Assembly: GCA_013398015.1 (NCBI GenBank)
Contig: VZRR01013053.1
Location: 1,054,001 to 1,118,000 of the forward strand
DNA from: Oreocharis arfaki
Lineage: Eukaryota; Chordata; Aves; Passeriformes; Paramythiidae
DNA length: 64,000 nucleotides
Direction of reading: 5' to 3'
Shown: positions 26,333 through 37,028 of the stretch, piece after piece
How the letters are laid out: every line of letters begins with the position of its first letter
Numbering within the stretch: position 1 is the first letter of the stretch
Notes under the pieces: model-generated
The model's input: only the letters and a program-made list of their open reading frames with translations
Told to the model about the DNA's origin: nothing
The model's database searches: none
Position numbers and translations under genes: made by a program

Positions 26333-27707
26333 AGTTGACTAAATCAGCTGCTTTCAGGATGGGAACATTTTTTGAGGTATTAATTGGACCCGTAGTCAGA
26401 AGAAAATATGAAAAGAATGTCAATGAATGAACTTGACAAATAACAACAAGAAAATTACTGCCTCCTCACCCAAACAAAGCGAAACAGACCATGACAGGAC
26501 CGTTAGTATGGTCAGACTGCTACAGGTGTTCAGGTTGGTGTTAGTTGATTCCCCTAGCAGGTGAAATAAGGCACCTCTACTAGATGTTTTCAAAGTGGGA
26601 TGTCGGTTTTTAAATCTAATAATTGGTGATGTTTACAGTTTTGGTCTTGAATAGACACTGTTCCACTAGACAGTTCTTCAAGTTGAAGGAATTGAAGATG
26701 GTAAATAAAGGAATATATCCATAAAGAAGAGACTTCAGTATATATTTTATCAGATTAGTAAGAAGACAGCGATTCAATTATGTCTGCCTTAGGGTTCATC
26801 TGTCTGTTTGGATTTCATATAAAGTTTTCATACAGGTGTAAATAAAATTAAGTATAGTAGTCCTTTTAAGATGTCCCCCTAGTAATATACTGAATTGTTA
26901 CAATCACAGCCTTTGCACTGGATAAAAAAGTATTGAGTATCTCCTTCGTAAATACCCCGTATATGGAATTTGGACCTAGCATAGCTCAGATCTATATGAA
27001 GCACAAAAACTAGTCTAGTTCCTATTACTTTGAAAGTCAAATTCTCATTGTTTGAGTTCTTTTTTGTAAAACTGCCCAGAAGGCAACAGGGATCTGTTTT
27101 TATTCGGGTAACTGCTGGATACATTGTCAGTTTATCTTGGGAAAAGGTGTTGAATTTCCCGCAAAAAAGGGTTTGTTTTTCTTGGCTATCTTAGCATAAC
27201 TAGTGAAAATTTTAGTTAGGAGAGGTGGGACAGCAGGAAGCTACTTAACATAATTTTTAAATTTTTTTTAGGGGAATGTTATTTCTACCACCAAATTATT
27301 AGTCTCTATTGTCTTTGTATAGACCGATATGATAGAAGAAAGGCTGAAATGCAACTTAATTGAAAACAGTAACAGAGCATCTAAAATTAAAGAAATTGAA
27401 CCTACTAAATTCTGGATAGGACTGCACCTGGCCCTGCTCAATAAGCACCTTCCCCAGGAGCCTTTTCAGAGCGAGAGAGAGAAATGGCCGTGTGAACCCC
27501 ATTACAGCACTGAAGCCACAGCAAGCCAAATCAGCAGAGGTTGCAAATTTAGAAGAAACACATTCTGAAACACTTTGCTGTGCATCCAAACCCAGACCTT
27601 TAAAAATCCTTCAGTTGTAGAGCTCTTAGTTAATAGAACATCGTTGTGGAACACTTTGCCTGTCTACTTCCTCCAGTGACCTGTCTCACCAAGGAAATTG
27701 AATGAAT
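26333..27707. other. non-coding stretch before CR1
   Basis: Nothing is recognised here. The block at about 27420-27550 is a little richer in GC and carries overlapping open frames of about 80 codons on both strands, but neither resembles a known protein. Confidence 0.5.
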
Positions 27708-27972
27708 TCGAGAGGGCTGAGGGGAGATCTTACTGTGCTCCACAGCTACCTGAAAGGAGATTGTAGCAAGGTGGAGGTCAGTCTCTTCTCCCAAGTGACA
27801 AGTGATAAGTCAAGAGGAAATGACTTCAAGATGCACCAGAGTAAGTTTAGATTGGATTTAAGGAAAAAATTTCCTCACCAAAAGGGTTGTCCAACACTGG
27901 AACAGGCTGCCTGGGAAAGTGGTTGAGTTACCATCCCTGGAGGTATCTCAAACTGCTGTAACTGTGGCACTT
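27708..27972 (+). mobile_element. CR1 LINE 3' UTR fragment
   Basis: The plus strand reads in CR1 sense orientation. Landmarks in order are GGCTGAGGGGAGATCTTA, CTACCTGAAAGGAG, GTCTCTTCTCCCAAGT, AGGAAATGACTTCAAG, TTAGATTGGAT, GGAACAGGCTGCC and CCATCCCTGGAGGTAT. The match continues to about GTGGCACTT. The fragment stops before the terminal ATTCTATG repeats, and the upstream coding part is absent, so both ends are missing. The divergence is moderate, looking younger than the 7-kb copy. It is not mobile. Confidence 0.92.
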
Positions 27973-29119
27973 TTCCATACATGCTGTTTTCAAGATAAAA
28001 AAGCATATAAGAATGAGATTGGTAGTATAGAAAGCTTTCAACCCTTTCAATTCCACAATACCTATCTCCTTTTTGGTGCAGCGGCTATAAATGTGTTTAT
28101 TTTTTTCACTAAATTTAGACTGGCAGCAAACATTTATGTGAATTACTGAGTCTGACATCTAATTAACACAGTCTTTACAGGTTTAATGAGCAGTGATAAA
28201 TTTCTATCCTTTCTTTGGCACATTTTAATTAGTTCTAATTATGAGTTGAGTGACCTGAAAAGCCTGTTGTCCCATGGATTCATCATAAATTTGTGTAATT
28301 TATATAGGTATAGATAGAATGAGTTTTTATGGAATTGAAAATCCAAAGGTTATTTAAAACATTATATCAGTCATGTAATACCCTTGTGTAAAACTCAGGT
28401 AAGCAAAACATTGCACATAAATATTTGACTATGCTGCAGGTGATGCTTAATAAAATAAAATTTATTGTATTTTTTATCTGAAGAAAAAGCAAGCATAGAG
28501 ATACACTTTGTTGCTCACAACGGGAACACTGACTGCTGAAATTCATCTTTAGTGACAGTATAAAATTCAAGAAGACAGTGTGTGTGTTTAAAATATTTAT
28601 TTATAAAGATTTTTTGTACTGAATAGTTGCTGAAGTGAAATAAAAACAAATGAAAATATAATCCTGATTAAGATGACAGCACAATTGCAAATTGTTTTCC
28701 TTAATGTAAATAAGAAAAAACTTTCTAAACCAAGACTATTCTTCCTTCACAGGTAGTTTTGTAGTCTCTAGAGAGAAACATGAAAGAACTGTCAATGAGA
28801 CTAATACAATTTACATCACCTAGGACAGCATATGAAAGTAACCAAAAGATTCATCCATTTAAATAAACACATACTTCATAAAAGCTGAAAAAATGAAACA
28901 TGTTGACATTTTATATAAATCTCAGTCAAGAACTGTACTTTTAAAAAATAAATAATTTCATAAAATGGGAATATATATAGCACTTATCTTGTGTAAACTT
29001 GATCTCTCAGTTGTATGATCAAGAAGTAAAATCTTTTGAGGCCCAAACTCACAAAGTGTTTCCCTTTGGGAGGTGGTGGGATCCTGAAGCGTATGGCATC
29101 CTGCAGGATTCAGTGCTCT

Positions 29120-29137
29120 TCGTGCTGCGAAGCACGA
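29120..29137. repeat. 7-bp stem, 4-nt loop hairpin
   Basis: TCGTGCT (29120-29126) and AGCACGA (29131-29137) are exact reverse complements around the loop GCGA. It contains three CpGs within 18 bases, unusual for this CpG-poor window. Confidence 0.85.
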
Positions 29138-29240
29138 TGTCCTAGTTTTTTGGTGTCTTTCATCCTAACTCCTGAAGTCTGACAGCTACTACACAACCAT
29201 GCAGAATATCTGTAGATGTGAAAGAGAGAAGAAACGAGGT

Positions 29241-29250
29241 GGGGGGGGGG
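29241..29250 (+). repeat. G10 homopolymer
   Basis: A run of ten G follows GAAACGAGGT. It is likely length-variable and prone to sequencing error. Confidence 0.9.
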
Positions 29251-30795
29251 TTGACTGAGTTGTAGAAAAAGGAGCCAAAGAAATCTAACTTGTTAAATAC
29301 CATGAGGAAAAACCTGAATAGTCTCTGTTAAGGGTAGCTAAAAGATTCATATTCAGAAGTCAGAATAATATGTGAGTGTATCTGTTTCTACAGCTTGGGC
29401 TCAAATGCTCTTTCCTGCAGTTGGTAAAGCACTGAACAAATTCCTGGCTTCTACATTAGCAGGAAACTGGAGATTCCCTTGCTGTCACTTGTTATGTTCA
29501 TTTATGACAACACAACTTTGTACAGCCTCTGCTGCAGAACACATGGTAAAATTCCTGAATAAGAACTTTTGTTGAACCTGTGCCCCATACGTGGCAGCTT
29601 GTGGGTAGGCATGGAGAGGGAGCAGCTGAAAATACCTTTGCCTTTTATCCTAACCTGCATCTCTTTGATTGTGGTTGCTTGAAGTTGTTCTGTGATCTCA
29701 ATTGTAGTTTCAGTCAATCCAGAGATTATCACTGGAAAACCTGAAGTGAAATATATAAGAACACATCTCAAAAGGGAAGAATAGTTCTATTAAAAAGAAC
29801 AAAGAACTAGAAGTCAAAACAGTGCATGGATTGGAAAGCTTAGATACTTTGGAAAGTTGGCATTTTTTTCCTCAGAGAGTCTCTTGAAGATAATATTAAA
29901 ATGAAGTTGTGTCTCTGTCAAGATCAGGTCTCAGGTTTTTTGTAATGCCTTATTTTCTGAACTTCCTTCTTTATTCAGTCCTTTCACAGTGTTTCCTAGC
30001 TTCATTGTCTGCCTTCATTTTCATTGATTTTTTTTTTCTATTCTCTTTATGAAAGATAAGTAAATTGCTCTAAATTACTCTGCATAACAATTGATGACAG
30101 TGTCTTGTTTAATCGTTTTTTTAAAATGTTTTTGTCTCTCAGTTGAGCTATGCAAGGATGTCTAGCATTTGTTAATACAGGCAGTAATTGCGAGTACAAA
30201 CATCTCACTTTTTTATTGATGAGAAAGTTGCGCCAGGTCACATGTGCAGCTATGAGTTTGTTTCCTAGAGAACACTTACTTTTACTCTATTAGGCTGGTT
30301 TTAAATAGCAAAAAATACAGAGTTTTTGTCAGTTTCCTTAGGAGCCACACCTGATCAGGAGGACATTTTCTTTCTCACAATAATTCTACATTTTATTCCT
30401 TGGGCATGGTTTGTGCATTCTTAGAAAATTAACTAATATTGCACTACAAAAACCACAGCCAAAATTTCAGACGATCTTACTCTGAAAGAAATGTACTAAT
30501 AGCAGAGAATTTCTTTGCCAAGGATCATGAGATGGTCCTTAGAAGGTAGAAAAAGTGTGATCTCATATTTCAAAAATTATTTCTTCTGTAGTCTTACAAG
30601 GGTTTTTTCAGGATCTTGTCTCTGTTAGTCATCAATATGATCACATTCCAAGGACTGTTTTCTCCGTGATAAATCTAAGATGCAGAGTTTAAGAGTTTGA
30701 TCTGTAGCCTTTCTTTTCAAGCCATTTATTCTGTTTAGCTAACTGAAGTAACTTCAATTTTCACTTAATTTAAATTCAGTTTTCTTCTTCTTCAG

Positions 30796-30827
30796 CCGCA
30801 CTATTCTACAAAATGAGTAAATCAAGA
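30796..30827 (+). CDS. speculative 32-bp microexon
   Basis: A good acceptor (TTCTTCTTCTTCAG) ends at 30795 and a strong donor (AGA-GTAAGT) begins at 30828. Only one of three frames is open through the 32 bases: it needs phase 1 on entry and leaves in phase 0, giving ALFYKMSKSR after a split codon. The entry phase agrees with the phase-1 exit of the candidate exon at 2-104, which has a one-in-three chance of happening randomly. Pseudo-exons of this kind are common in introns, so confidence is low. Confidence 0.1.
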
Positions 30828-33800
30828 GTAAGTATTTTTGGTGTGGCATTTTGAAACTGGGCTACGAAGATGCAAATGAGAGCCTCAGCAGATGAACATC
30901 AGACATGTGAATACTATTTCTGAGATGGAATGTTAACTTGTCCCAGTAACACTTTAGAATATAAAGGAACCAGACTTTAGTCTCAATTTGTTGAGCTGAC
31001 TTTATTTTATCTCCTGCTAAACTCCTCAGGAGCAAAACAATGAAATAAAATACTGTAAGAATTGAAATTAAAATTATTTAGCCTGTGAATCTGAGACAGA
31101 TCCTGGAATAATTATCTTTGCTTTAGTAATGTTGCTCATATCTTTTCCATTATTCTTGGTACATATACTGTCATTGAGGAAAAAAATGGTTGAATGCTGA
31201 ATCTTCTCCACTGTATATGAACAGAGATAATGAAAAGTCTTTGGACTCTGCGGACACAATTTGACCTTTCTCGTACATTCTGTCAAAACTACTGTGTAAA
31301 TTGGGAAGAAATAATGACAGAGGATACACAGCATTGTCCTTACTAATTCCACAGACACTTAATGATGACACACGTTAACTTGGACAGGTGTCAGTTTCAA
31401 ACAGTGGAATTTCCTTTTTGGGATATTTCTAGTATGTTTCTAGTTCCATGCATTGTGTTAAGGACCTGGCCATGCTGGTTTGGAATGTGTATGCACATAT
31501 ATTTACAGTGCAAGTAAATACTTCCCAATTTACAAAGGAAAGATGTGGTCTAAATGGTGCCTGATCTGAAATTGGTATGTGAAATAACGATGTCAAACAC
31601 ATTAGTCTGCAGCATTGCCAAGAAATTAATAGGAACAACATTTGTTGCATGCACTATTTTTTCTTGTTTCGATTGTTTATAAATCAAACCATGTTGATGA
31701 AAGGATGAATGAATGCTTTCCACTTAAATATGGCCAGACCCAGCCAGACCAGTGAAGTCAGCCAAATGGTGAAGAGAATATCAATATGTTTGATATTAGA
31801 AAAGGAACATCGTACATGTGGTCTACTGCATTTTTATTGCTCATTAAACAGTTGCTTATTCTTAAAGGTATTTATTCAGGTCTTCAGAGTTTGACTGACT
31901 TAATCTGAATTTCATTGGTAAGGGGTGAGACTGAAAGCTAGTAAAGGATTTAGGTGCTTTAAAGTTGGATTTAGGCTTTCAAGTCCAAAATTCTTATTCA
32001 AAAATATTAAATTTATTGATACTGTGGCTCAGGGCTATTTTAAAATATTTAGATGCTTTCTTGATTAGTTTAAATATTTCTCTTTGGCTGTACAGAGAGT
32101 AGTTCCAGCATTACTTAAGCCCTAACAGACTCCAGTGACTACATGACACTCTCCAATTTTTTTAGGTCAGATTATTACACCTCTTCAACATAGACAAGGT
32201 TTTGCTTCTCAGGAAATACCGCAGTGGCAATTTTGTATCAGGGAAAGGTATGGGATGACATTTTCATCAAACAAACTATTGTGTAGACTATTTGCCTGGA
32301 AAATAGGAAAGCCAGTGATTGTTTGTAAAAGAGACCTGAATGCCTTAGCTGCTAAAGAGAGAGTCTCTCCTTTCTCTTTTGCTTTTTGCATTTTTCATTT
32401 CACTTTTATTACATTCTCTTCTCTTAGAAATAATTTACAGGTTATTTCAAATAAGAATTCTAGTATATCATACATGAGGATGTTACCTGGCCCAAGGGGA
32501 ATTTCTGCGCTCTCAACTGCATCTTTTTCATCTGTCATAGGCATGAAAAAGAAATAGAAATTAGCCTGATGTAGGGCAAACTTACGTGCTGGTTGTTCTC
32601 ATTTGTATTAATATTTAGAAGTTTGTTGCTCAGAAAATGGAAGTTCTGATTGGCCTGAATTTTTAGAGAACTCTTTTGAGAACTATTTTAGTTTTTAATT
32701 TTTTTCACCAAGGTTTTTCCGAATGAAACAAGCAAAATATTACTTGTGGACTATATTAAATGAGCCCTGTACCATGATGCAGAAAAACTCACGAAAATTC
32801 TAATCTGCTGCTGAACTTTATTGATTTAAAAACCTCACAAACCCCACAATAACAAAACCCTATACTAGTCTGTGTAGGAATCTAAAAAAGTATCTATTGC
32901 TTGTTTTCTGCCTGAAGGATTACTTTATTCTGATAAATTGCCTTTGTAGACTCCAACAGAAGTTATACTTGTGTAAATAACAGAGAGTATATATAGTCTT
33001 CTCTGCTACTGTAAATGAGAGAAAAGAAAATTTGCTAATTTTACTATGTAAGACTATTCTATGTACTGTGGTTGGGCCTTTTCTAGAACAAAAGGTTTGA
33101 ATACAATCCTGCTCTGTTCCTTCTGCATTCAAGGAAACAAAACTGAGAGAACTAGATACTGGCCTGGAAAATGTACATAAAGTATTTATCTGGTTTTATT
33201 AGTATTACTATTTACCATTTATTAGTATTATTTTATTTTCTTTTTCAACCGTAAGTGCGGAAGAATAAATATACTTTAAAAGGTCCCACCAACTGAAGTA
33301 CCATCACTAAATTTAAATACATCTGAGCTTTTTAGTCCTGTCTGTTTTATACTTAGCAGTCATAATTACAGTGGTACTAGACTGGACCAGCTTCTACTTT
33401 AAGTTCTTTATGGTGCTACTGCAGCTGTAAAGAGCAGGATTAATTCCAAGATTGACATAACTTACAGAAACTCTCATCTGTGTGTAAAGCAACAGGTGTT
33501 TTTTCACTGGTTTCCACTTCCAAGTGGCTTTAATGGGTAGCTTTGGTTAGCATGTACTATGCCTGCTGTCAAAAAGACAAAGATACTGCTGGTTTGTGAT
33601 TGGGACTGCACTTGAAAGAAGTGATGGCTCCTGTCTCTTTAAATGAAAAAGAAAGAAGAGTTCTCTTGCTCACAACTACCTGGACATATTGGGCAGCTGA
33701 GCAGCTAACAGTGGTGTAATATACGTTTACTTAGTGCTTAGCATAGACTAAATAAAGTTGTAAAGTTCCACTCCAAAACAGACACTAACGTGCAATAAAT

Positions 33801-34053
33801 GAAGGGAGCTGCTGATACTTGAAAAAATACAGGGTAAAATTCTTAGTTCTGAGCAGTTCTATTGCTGCAATACATGGAGAACATTTTTCTTTACACCACC
33901 TTCGAGCACGTTTTTGTGGGAAATGTTTGCTTGTGTTGGATCTCAATCTGCTTTTTTAGCCTTGTTCTTTATTGGCATTGCAGACATCCTGGTGTCAAGG
34001 TGTGGATTTATGATTAGCACAGCTGTAAAGATTGCTGTGCTATCCTTCCTACC

Positions 34054-34422
34054 TGTTTGTACCGGGAGCTCTCTGTCAGTGGTTTTTCTGGTACTGGAGT
34101 TGGGAGGGGCACAGACGGGACATCTGAAAACAACTGACTAAAGGAATATTCCAGACCATATGGGATTATGCCTAGTGTATAAACTAGGAGGAAGAAGTAC
34201 GAAGAAAGGATGTTTGGAGTGACGGTGTTTGTCCCCCTAAGCAACTTTTACACATGATGGGACCCTGCTTTCCCAGGGATGGCTGAACACCTCCCTGCCC
34301 ATGGAAAGGGATGAACTCAACCCACAGGTTTTACTCTTCCAGTTCTCTCCCCTTTCCCACCAGGGCAGAGTGAGCAAGCAGTTATGTGGTGCTCAGTTGC
34401 CAGCTGGAATTAAACCACAACA
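34054..34422 (+). mobile_element. avian endogenous retrovirus solo LTR, copy 1
   Basis: The block contains landmarks I recall from a widespread avian ERV LTR: TTGGGAGGGGCACAG, AACTGACTAAAGGAATATTCC, ACCATATG, a TATA-like TAGTGTATAAAC, GGGACCCTGCTTTCCCAGG, GATGGCTGAACACCT, CAACCCACAGGTTTTACTC and a 3' end at TTAAACCACAACA. The 5' boundary is approximate; TGTTTGTACC at 34054 fits the TG...CA rule. The part between ATGAA and CTCAACCCAC (about 34315) seems shorter than in typical copies, suggesting an internal deletion. No viral genes are present, so this is a solo LTR. The assignment rests on remembered similarity. Confidence 0.65.
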
Positions 34423-34984
34423 AACCTGCATTTAGACACATGAAGTAATTTGGTGAGACATTTTAGTGTCATGGCATGTGTAAGGCTGAATTCACTGTGC
34501 TAGCATTCTTTATCTGCAGTAGATGAAAAATAAAATGTCACTCAGAAGAAATGAAGAGCAAAATTGTCATCTGCAGTAAGATGGCTGGGAGACTAGCTGT
34601 GTCAAAACCAGAAAAAATTAAACCAGCTCAGGACCAGAGGGATAGCTGAAAGAAGGCTGTGTTAGGGAAGAGAGACACTGACACTGTTCACAGTCTTTTT
34701 GCTGTAGTCAAAACTGGGCTCACGTATTATTCACATAGGAATATTTGACTATAACATGCTGAATAAAAAGTGTTCAGCTGGTTTTGGAACATTCAGAGTG
34801 AATATTTTTCTTGATGTAAGATTTTTTTTGCCCATACACAATCCCAAGATTTTTCTTGTGTGTACATATGCCCAGTTTTTAATGGTGCTTAAATTAGATT
34901 TTATTTATGCCTAAATCAGTACATTAGAGAACTATCTGAAATCCGCTCAGAATGCATTTCAATGGAATTAATATTTCTATTTTT

Positions 34985-35167
34985 TTTATACTATACCGAG
35001 GGCACCAGAATTTATGAGAATTAATTAGGCGGGTTTTTTTAATCTGCCGCTTTAATCATTGGCTCTGGTGCTCATCCTACTGCATTTTTGCAGATAATAA
35101 AACTAGGAGTTAATTTAATGTTATTAGCAGAAGGCATCATCATTCCAGAGGCTTGCCATCAGGGAAG
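34985..35167. promoter_or_regulatory. candidate conserved non-coding element with fold-back, copy 1
   Basis: The block has several homeodomain-type TAAT/ATTA cores (for example GAATTAATTAGG, TTTAATCATT, GTTAATTTAATG) and two nested inverted repeats. The outer arms are GCACCAGA (35002-35009) and TCTGGTGC (35064-35071). The inner arms are ATTAGGCGG and CCGCTTTAAT. Such composition is typical of vertebrate developmental enhancers, but conservation cannot be tested from one sequence. Confidence 0.3.
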
Positions 35168-35683
35168 NNNNNNNNNNNNNNNNNNNNNNNNNNNNNNNNN
35201 NNNNNNNNNNNNNNNNNNNNNNNNNNNNNNNNNNNNNNNNNNNNNNNNNNNNNNNNNNNNNNNNNNNNNNNNNNNNNNNNNNNNNNNNNNNNNNNNNNNN
35301 NNNNNNNNNNNNNNNNNNNNNNNNNNNNNNNNNNNNNNNNNNNNNNNNNNNNNNNNNNNNNNNNNNNNNNNNNNNNNNNNNNNNNNNNNNNNNNNNNNNN
35401 NNNNNNNNNNNNNNNNNNNNNNNNNNNNNNNNNNNNNNNNNNNNNNNNNNNNNNNNNNNNNNNNNNNNNNNNNNNNNNNNNNNNNNNNNNNNNNNNNNNN
35501 NNNNNNNNNNNNNNNNNNNNNNNNNNNNNNNNNNNNNNNNNNNNNNNNNNNNNNNNNNNNNNNNNNNNNNNNNNNNNNNNNNNNNNNNNNNNNNNNNNNN
35601 NNNNNNNNNNNNNNNNNNNNNNNNNNNNNNNNNNNNNNNNNNNNNNNNNNNNNNNNNNNNNNNNNNNNNNNNNNNNNNNNNNN
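35168..35683. other. assembly gap (516 N)
   Basis: A run of unknown bases. Open frames reported across it are artefacts of translating N. The flanking sequence on the two sides is nearly identical (see the direct repeat entries). Confidence 0.99.
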
Positions 35684-35915
35684 AAAAAATACAGGGTAAA
35701 ATTCTTAGTTCTGAGCAGTTCTATTGCTGCAATACATGGAGAACATTTTTCTTTACACCACCTTCGAGCACGTTTTTGTGGGAAATGTTTGCTTGTGTTG
35801 GATCTCAATCTGCTTTTTTAGCCTTGTTCTTTATTGGCATTGCAGACATCCTGGTGTCAAGGTGTGGATTTATGATTAGCACAGCTGTAAAGATTGCTGT
35901 GCTATCCTTCCTACC

Positions 35916-36284
35916 TGTTTGTACCGGGAGCTCTCTGTCAGTGGTTTTTCTGGTACTGGAGTTGGGAGGGGCACAGACGGGACATCTGAAAACAACTGAC
36001 TAAAGGAATATTCCAGACCATATGGGATTATGCCTAGTGTATAAACTAGGAGGAAGAAGTAGGAAGAAAGGATGTTTGGAGTGACGGTGTTTGTTCCCCT
36101 AAGCAACTTTTACACATGATGGGACCCTGCTTTCCCAGGGATGGCTGAACACCTCCCTGCCCATGGAAAGGGATGAACTCAACCCACAGGTTTTACTCTT
36201 CCAGTTCTCTCCCCTTTCCCACCAGGGCAGAGTGAGCAAGCAGTTATGTGGTGCTCAGTTGCCAGCTGGAATTAAACCACAACA
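35916..36284 (+). mobile_element. avian endogenous retrovirus solo LTR, copy 2
   Basis: This is the same LTR insertion as at 34054-34422, carried inside the second copy of the direct repeat, with only two differences (36062 G for C, 36095 T for C). Identical boundaries and identical flanks show it is not an independent insertion. Confidence 0.65.
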
Positions 36285-36845
36285 AACCTGCATTTAGACA
36301 CATGAAGTAATTTGGTGAGACATTTTAGTGTCATGGCATGTGTAAGGCTGAATTCACTGTGCTAGCATTCTTTATCTGCAGTAGATGAAAAATAAAATGT
36401 CGCTCAGAAGAAATGAAGAGCAAAATTGTCATCTGCAGTAAGATGGCTGGGAGACTAGCTGTGTCAAAACCAGAAAAAATTAAACCAGCTCAGGACCAGA
36501 GGGATAGCTGAAAGAAGGCTGTGTTAGGGAATAGAGACACTGACACTGTTCACAGTCTTTTTGCTGTAGTCAAAACTGGGCTCACGTATTATTCACATAG
36601 GAATATTTGACTATAACATGCTGATAAAAAGTGTTCAGCTGGTTTTGGAACAGTCAGAGTGAATATTTTTCTTGATGTAAGATTTTTTTTGCCCATACAC
36701 AATCCCAAGATTTTTCTTGTGTGTACATATGCCCAGTTTTTAATGGTGCTTAAATTAGATTTTATTTATGCCTAAATCAGTACATTAGAGAACTATCTGA
36801 AATCCGCTCAGAATGCATTTCAATGGAATTAATATTTCTAATTTT

Positions 36846-37028
36846 TTTATACTATACCGAGGGCACCAGAATTTATGAGAATTAATTAGGCGGGTTTTTT
36901 TAATCTGCCACTTTAATCATTGGCTCTGGTGCTCATCCTACTGCATTTTTGCAGATAATAAAACTAGGAGTTAATTTAATGTTATTAGCAGAAGGCATCA
37001 TCATTCCAGAGGCTTGCCATCAGGGAAG
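36846..37028. promoter_or_regulatory. candidate conserved non-coding element, copy 2
   Basis: This is the second copy of the TAAT-rich fold-back block. The outer arms are retained (36863-36870 and 36925-36932). The CpG of the inner arm is changed (CCGC to CCAC at 36910). Confidence 0.3.

Larger units (their letters stand above)
27973..33821. other. non-coding AT-rich stretch
   Basis: No gene is supported. It contains a G10 run at 29241-29250 and a CpG-bearing hairpin at 29120-29137. A pyrimidine tract and AG at 30795 are followed 32 bases later by AGA-GTAAGT, which could be a microexon (listed separately). Confidence 0.5.
33822..35167. repeat. long direct repeat, copy 1 (left of gap)
   Basis: This 1346-base block is repeated at 35684-37028. 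I see seven substitutions (34200, 34233, 34540, 34670, 34792, 34980, 35049) and one deleted A near 34762. Its right end is exactly the last base before the N gap. It contains a solo LTR and a TAAT-rich candidate regulatory block. See the findings for why this looks like an assembly artefact. Confidence 0.97.
35684..37028. repeat. long direct repeat, copy 2 (right of gap)
   Basis: This block begins on the first base after the N gap and ends at 37028, where copy 1 runs into the gap. It is 1345 bases long and about 99.4% identical to 33822-35167. The spacing is 1862 bases before the 1-base indel and 1861 after it. The changes are spread evenly, as expected for two alleles. Confidence 0.97.

Noticed and set aside
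33914..34141. 75-codon open frame with hydrophobic N-terminus, duplicated at 35776-36003
   Set aside because: The exact duplication comes from the repeated block, and the frame runs into the LTR. There is no family signature, start context or independent conservation.
35088..35821. Open frames of more than 200 codons across the gap
   Set aside because: They consist almost entirely of unknown residues from translated N, so they are not genes.
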